Below, in pieces: positions 61,402 to 64,000 of a DNA stretch of 64,000 nt. The notes under the pieces were generated by a model, which was not told where the DNA came from, ran no database searches, and saw only the letters and a program-made list of their open reading frames with translations. The stretch lies in NCBI RefSeq assembly GCF_018324685.1, contig NZ_AP023354.1:1116001-1180000 (forward strand), in the 5' to 3' direction. A program made the position numbers and the translations under genes. The DNA is from Actinocatenispora sera. Its GTDB lineage: Bacteria > Actinomycetota > Actinomycetes > Mycobacteriales > Micromonosporaceae. Positions within the stretch are counted from its first letter, which is position 1; the number at the start of each line of letters is the position of its first letter.

Positions 61402-61429
61402 TTTACAGTCTTCTATGTTAAGTTAACAT
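61402..61429 (+). promoter_or_regulatory. Promoter with overlapping palindromic operator ATGTTAAGTTAACAT
   Basis: TTTACA (61402-61407), 16-bp spacer, TAACAT (61424-61429). A perfect 15-bp palindrome (61415-61429) centred on G overlaps the -10. The AT-rich site is exceptional here and looks like a repressor operator for the kinase-phosphatase operon, possibly bound by the regulator beginning at 63915. Confidence 0.6.
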
Positions 61430-61470
61430 CGGTAATCGCACCCGTAGGTCGAGCCAGAAGGCACCAACTG

Positions 61471-63198
61471 ATGGCGGAAACTCAGCCGAGTCCGAACGAG
61501 CTCTGGGCCGGCGCCGATGTCGGTACGCAGAGCGTCCGCGTCACGATCGTCGACGAGACCGGCGCGACCCGGGCCACCGGCAGCGCGCCACTGGCCTCGA
61601 CCCGCACCGGCAACCGGCACGAGCAGGATCCCGGGCACTGGTGGCAGGCGTTCTGCCAGGCCAGCCGGCAGGCCGTCGGCGCGCTCCCGGCCGGCGCCGC
61701 GAGCCGCATCGGCGGCCTCGCCATCGACGCCACCTCCGGTACCTTCCTGCTCGCCGACCCCGACGGCACCCCGCGCACCCCCGGCCTGATGTACGACGAC
61801 GGCCGCGCCGGCGCCGAGGTCGCGGACGTGCTCGCGGCCGGCGCCGGCCTCTGGGACCGGCTCGGTTACGCGATGCAGCGCAGTTGGGCGCTGCCCAAGC
61901 TGGTCTGGCTGCTGCGCACCGACGCCACGCTGCGCGCCGACGCGATCGCCGGCCGGCTCCGGCTGGTACACCAGGCCGACCACCTCGCGGCCCGGCTCAC
62001 CGGCGGCCCCGTCGCCACCGACTACAGCCACGCCCTCAAGACCGGGTACGACCTGGACGCCGAGCGCTGGCCGTCCGACGTGCTGACCCGGCTCGACGTG
62101 CCCGCCAGCCTGCTGCCCGCGGTCGTACGCCCCGGCACCACGCTCGGCGCCGTCGACCGCGCCGCGGCCGAGCAGACCGGTCTGCCCGCCGGTCTGCCGG
62201 TCCGCGCCGGGATGACCGACGGCTGCGCGGCGCAGCTCGCCGCCGGCGCGCTCACCGAGGGGTCCTGGAACTCGATCCTCGGCACCACGCTGGTGCTCAA
62301 GGGCGTCACCGCGCAGCGGCTCACCGACCCGGGCGGCGCCGTGTACTCGCACCGGCACCCGGACGGCGGCTGGCTGCCCGGCGGGGCGTCCAGCTCGGGC
62401 GCCGGCGCGATCGCGGCCGCCTACCCGGGGCTGGGCCCCGCCGAGCTGGATGCGCTGGCCCAGCGCGCCGCCGCGTACGAACCGGCCGGCGCGTTGCGCT
62501 ACCCGATCGCCACCGTGGGAGAACGCTTTCCGTTCGTCGATCCGGCCGCCGAGCCGTTCGTGGTCGGCCGCCTCGCCGACGACGCCGACGGGTACGCCGC
62601 GCTGCTGCAGGGCGTCGGCTACGTCGAACGGCTCTGCTTCGCCTACCTGCGCAGCCTCGGCGCGCGTACCGACGGGCCCGTCACCCTGACCGGCGGCGGC
62701 TCGCGCAGCCGGTACTGGTGCCAGCTGCGCGCGGACATCCTCGGCCGGCCGCTGCGGGTACCGCAGGACGCCGAACCGGCCGTCGGGATGGCCGTGCTGG
62801 CCGCCGCCGGTACCGGATCGGTCGCCGCGACCGCCGCCCGGATGGCCCGGCCGTACGTCGAGATCGAGCCGCGGCCGGGCGGGCCGGAACGGTTCACCGA
62901 GCCGTACCGGGAGTTCGTCGCCGAGCTGCACCGCCGCGGCTCGATCGGCGCCGACCTGCTCGCCGCCGCCGATGACCCGCGCGCCGACCTTGCCCCCGCC
63001 GCGGCCGGCACGCCCGCCGGCACGGCCGGCACGCCGGCCGGCGCGGACGGCACGACCGTCGAGCAACTCGCCGGTACCCGCGCCGCGGCCGACCCGGCCG
63101 CCGCCGGATCCACCGGCACCGCCGCCGACCGGGCCCCCGTCGCTGCCACGGCGGGGCAGCCCGGCGGCCCCGAGCAGCCAGCGGAGGATCAGACATGA
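61471..63198 (+). CDS. FGGY-family carbohydrate kinase (xylulokinase-like)
   Basis: The FGGY kinase fold is visible: AGADVGTQSVRVTIVDETG (phosphate 1), HEQDPGHWWQAF, IDATSGTFLL, GMTDGCAAQLAAGAL (the catalytic Asp) and TLTGGGSRSRYWCQLRADILG. It phosphorylates a pentulose or related polyol; the exact sugar is unclear. A C-terminal tail of ~65 residues is Ala/Gly/Thr-rich and dispensable-looking. ATG 61471 follows an AGAAGG Shine-Dalgarno. The stop overlaps the next start (ATGA). Confidence 0.88.
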   Translation: MAETQPSPNELWAGADVGTQSVRVTIVDETGATRATGSAPLASTRTGNRHEQDPGHWWQAFCQASRQAVGALPAGAASRIGGLAIDATSGTFLLADPDGTPRTPGLMYDDGRAGAEVADVLAAGAGLWDRLGYAMQRSWALPKLVWLLRTDATLRADAIAGRLRLVHQADHLAARLTGGPVATDYSHALKTGYDLDAERWPSDVLTRLDVPASLLPAVVRPGTTLGAVDRAAAEQTGLPAGLPVRAGMTDGCAAQLAAGALTEGSWNSILGTTLVLKGVTAQRLTDPGGAVYSHRHPDGGWLPGGASSSGAGAIAAAYPGLGPAELDALAQRAAAYEPAGALRYPIATVGERFPFVDPAAEPFVVGRLADDADGYAALLQGVGYVERLCFAYLRSLGARTDGPVTLTGGGSRSRYWCQLRADILGRPLRVPQDAEPAVGMAVLAAAGTGSVAATAARMARPYVEIEPRPGGPERFTEPYREFVAELHRRGSIGADLLAAADDPRADLAPAAAGTPAGTAGTPAGADGTTVEQLAGTRAAADPAAAGSTGTAADRAPVAATAGQPGGPEQPAEDQT

Positions 63199-63827
63199 GC
63201 CCGACGACGGTGTTCCTGGCCCGGCACGGGCGAACCCCGTGGCACTCGCCGAACCGGTACTGCGGGAGCAGCGACGTCGGCATCGACGAGGTCGGCGTGC
63301 AGCAGGCCGCCCGGCTCGGCGAGTGGGCCCGCACCGCCGGGCTGACCTCGCTGTACCGCACCGATCTGCGCCGCACCCAGCTGACCGCGGAGCCGGTCAC
63401 CGCGGCGACCGGGCTCACCCCCACGGTCGAGCCGCGGCTGCGCGAACTCGACTTCGGCATCGCCGAGGGGCGCACCCTGGACGAACTGCGGGCCAGCCAT
63501 CCGGACGCGGTCGAGAAGTTCGAGCAGGACCCGGTCGAGCATCACTTCCCGGACGGCGAGCACCCCGCCGACGCGGTACGCCGGGCGCGGGCCGGGCTGG
63601 CCGACCTCGTCGCCGCCGATCCGGGCGGCCGGATTCTCGTCGTCGCGCACTCGACGCTGATCCGGCTGCTGGTCACCGACCTGATGGGTGGCCCGCTGGC
63701 GCGCTACCGGGCACTTCTGCCAGATCTTGTACCCACCTCGCTGACGACGTTTCTGGTACGGCCGGGAAATATGGCCCTGGCGGCGTTCAACGTGCCGCCG
63801 ACACCCGAACCGCCCATTACCCGGTAG
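63195..63827 (+). CDS. Histidine phosphatase family protein
   Basis: The 210-residue protein has the catalytic LARHGRTPWHSPNRYCG (phospho-His in RHG), the second Arg region YRTDLRRTQLTAEP, the acid ELDFGIAEG and the second His in VVAHSTLIRLL, all intact. Coupling to the sugar kinase by ATGA overlap suggests it dephosphorylates a related sugar phosphate, an inference from position. Confidence 0.9.
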   Translation: MSPTTVFLARHGRTPWHSPNRYCGSSDVGIDEVGVQQAARLGEWARTAGLTSLYRTDLRRTQLTAEPVTAATGLTPTVEPRLRELDFGIAEGRTLDELRASHPDAVEKFEQDPVEHHFPDGEHPADAVRRARAGLADLVAADPGGRILVVAHSTLIRLLVTDLMGGPLARYRALLPDLVPTSLTTFLVRPGNMALAAFNVPPTPEPPITR

Positions 63828-63914
63828 CGAGGCATCCATGAGAGATGGTCAGCGAACGACCAGTAGGTACTGCGCGTCGTGCCTCGTCGGGCTTCCGACG
63901 AAGGAGGAAGGCCG

Positions 63915-64000
63915 ATGAGCAGTGCACCGACCGAGCGGAACCGGCCGGCCCAGCGGCAGGCGGAGATCGCCGAGCACGTGCTCCAGCACGGCTCCGTCGC
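63915..64000 (+). CDS. Start of HTH regulator (DeoR/GntR-like), truncated by window end
   Basis: ATG 63915 follows AAGGAGGA, and a CGTCGG-GCTT-CCGACG hairpin (63885-63900) lies directly before that site. The visible 28 residues include RQAEIAEHVLQHGSV, the usual first helix of DeoR-type winged HTH repressors. Position after the kinase-phosphatase pair makes it a candidate local regulator. The rest is outside the window. Confidence 0.7.
   Translation, partial: MSSAPTERNRPAQRQAEIAEHVLQHGSV

Overview
The window is very GC-rich DNA packed with genes. It shows strong third-position GC bias, ATG/GTG starts, many leaderless starts (a TANNNT -10 element ending 6-7 nt before the start codon), Ala/Pro/Gly-rich linkers and actinobacterial gene families: paired-type GTPase, GPP34, GtrA, polyprenol-phosphate mannosyltransferase, LppU-like and SpoIIE-type proteins, and an intein-bearing dnaB. 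I read it as chromosomal DNA of a filamentous actinomycete, probably Micromonosporales (Actinocatenispora or a relative would fit). The genus is an inference. I saw no tRNA, rRNA, IS element, CRISPR array or integrase.

Layout. 1-7.3 kb: the 3' part of a long GTPase gene, a conserved hypothetical gene, and a repetitive single-pass membrane protein. 7.4-11 kb: a three-gene 2-oxoacid dehydrogenase operon (E1 alpha, E1 beta, E2). 11-14.8 kb: a 44-codon small gene, an LppU-like membrane protein, a thioredoxin-NHL protein and a RibD-type reductase. 15-17.5 kb: the pxpB-pxpC-pxpA 5-oxoprolinase operon. 17.7-31.5 kb: lipoprotein, GNAT with a degenerate phosphatase-like partner, a large acyl-CoA dehydrogenase, SpoIIE phosphatase, RlpA-like protein, mannosyltransferase, questin oxidase-like protein, GtrA, GPP34, formamidase plus permease, and a ketopantoate reductase-like gene. 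32.6-36 kb and 40.4-43.2 kb: the molybdenum cofactor genes in two blocks, moaA-moaD and moaC-[mog-moeA fusion]-moaE. 44.3-53 kb: a GGDEF-EAL protein, membrane protein, phosphoribosyltransferase, zinc-ribbon protein, two regulators, aldo/keto reductase and SPW protein. 53.1-58.2 kb: dnaB with a full-length intein, a cluster of DnaA-box-like sites, and polX. 58.3-64 kb: VWA lipoprotein, GNAT, phosphoesterase, FGGY kinase with a phosphatase, and the start of a regulator.

The standout is at 43,580-44,183. Ten tandem mini-ORFs, each with its own Shine-Dalgarno sequence, start codon and stop, encode the heptapeptide MREHNWS (the last one MREHNWT). Period is about 64 bp. The copies differ only at the start codon (ATG/GTG), at synonymous positions (GAA/GAG, CGC/CGT) and by one Ser-to-Thr change, which is the pattern expected of selected coding sequence. 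No annotated system that I know matches it. It sits directly upstream of a c-di-GMP turnover gene with its own putative promoter.

A second oddity is a perfect 40-bp direct repeat carrying the last 12 codons and stop of moaD. One copy is the real moaD end; the other ends an unrelated secreted protein 2.1 kb away. The enclosed sigma-factor module therefore looks like an insertion at the moaD 3' end. A third is the DnaB intein, which has the W/C/T residues of class 3 inteins and two tandem zinc-finger-like Cys4 modules inside its LAGLIDADG endonuclease region.
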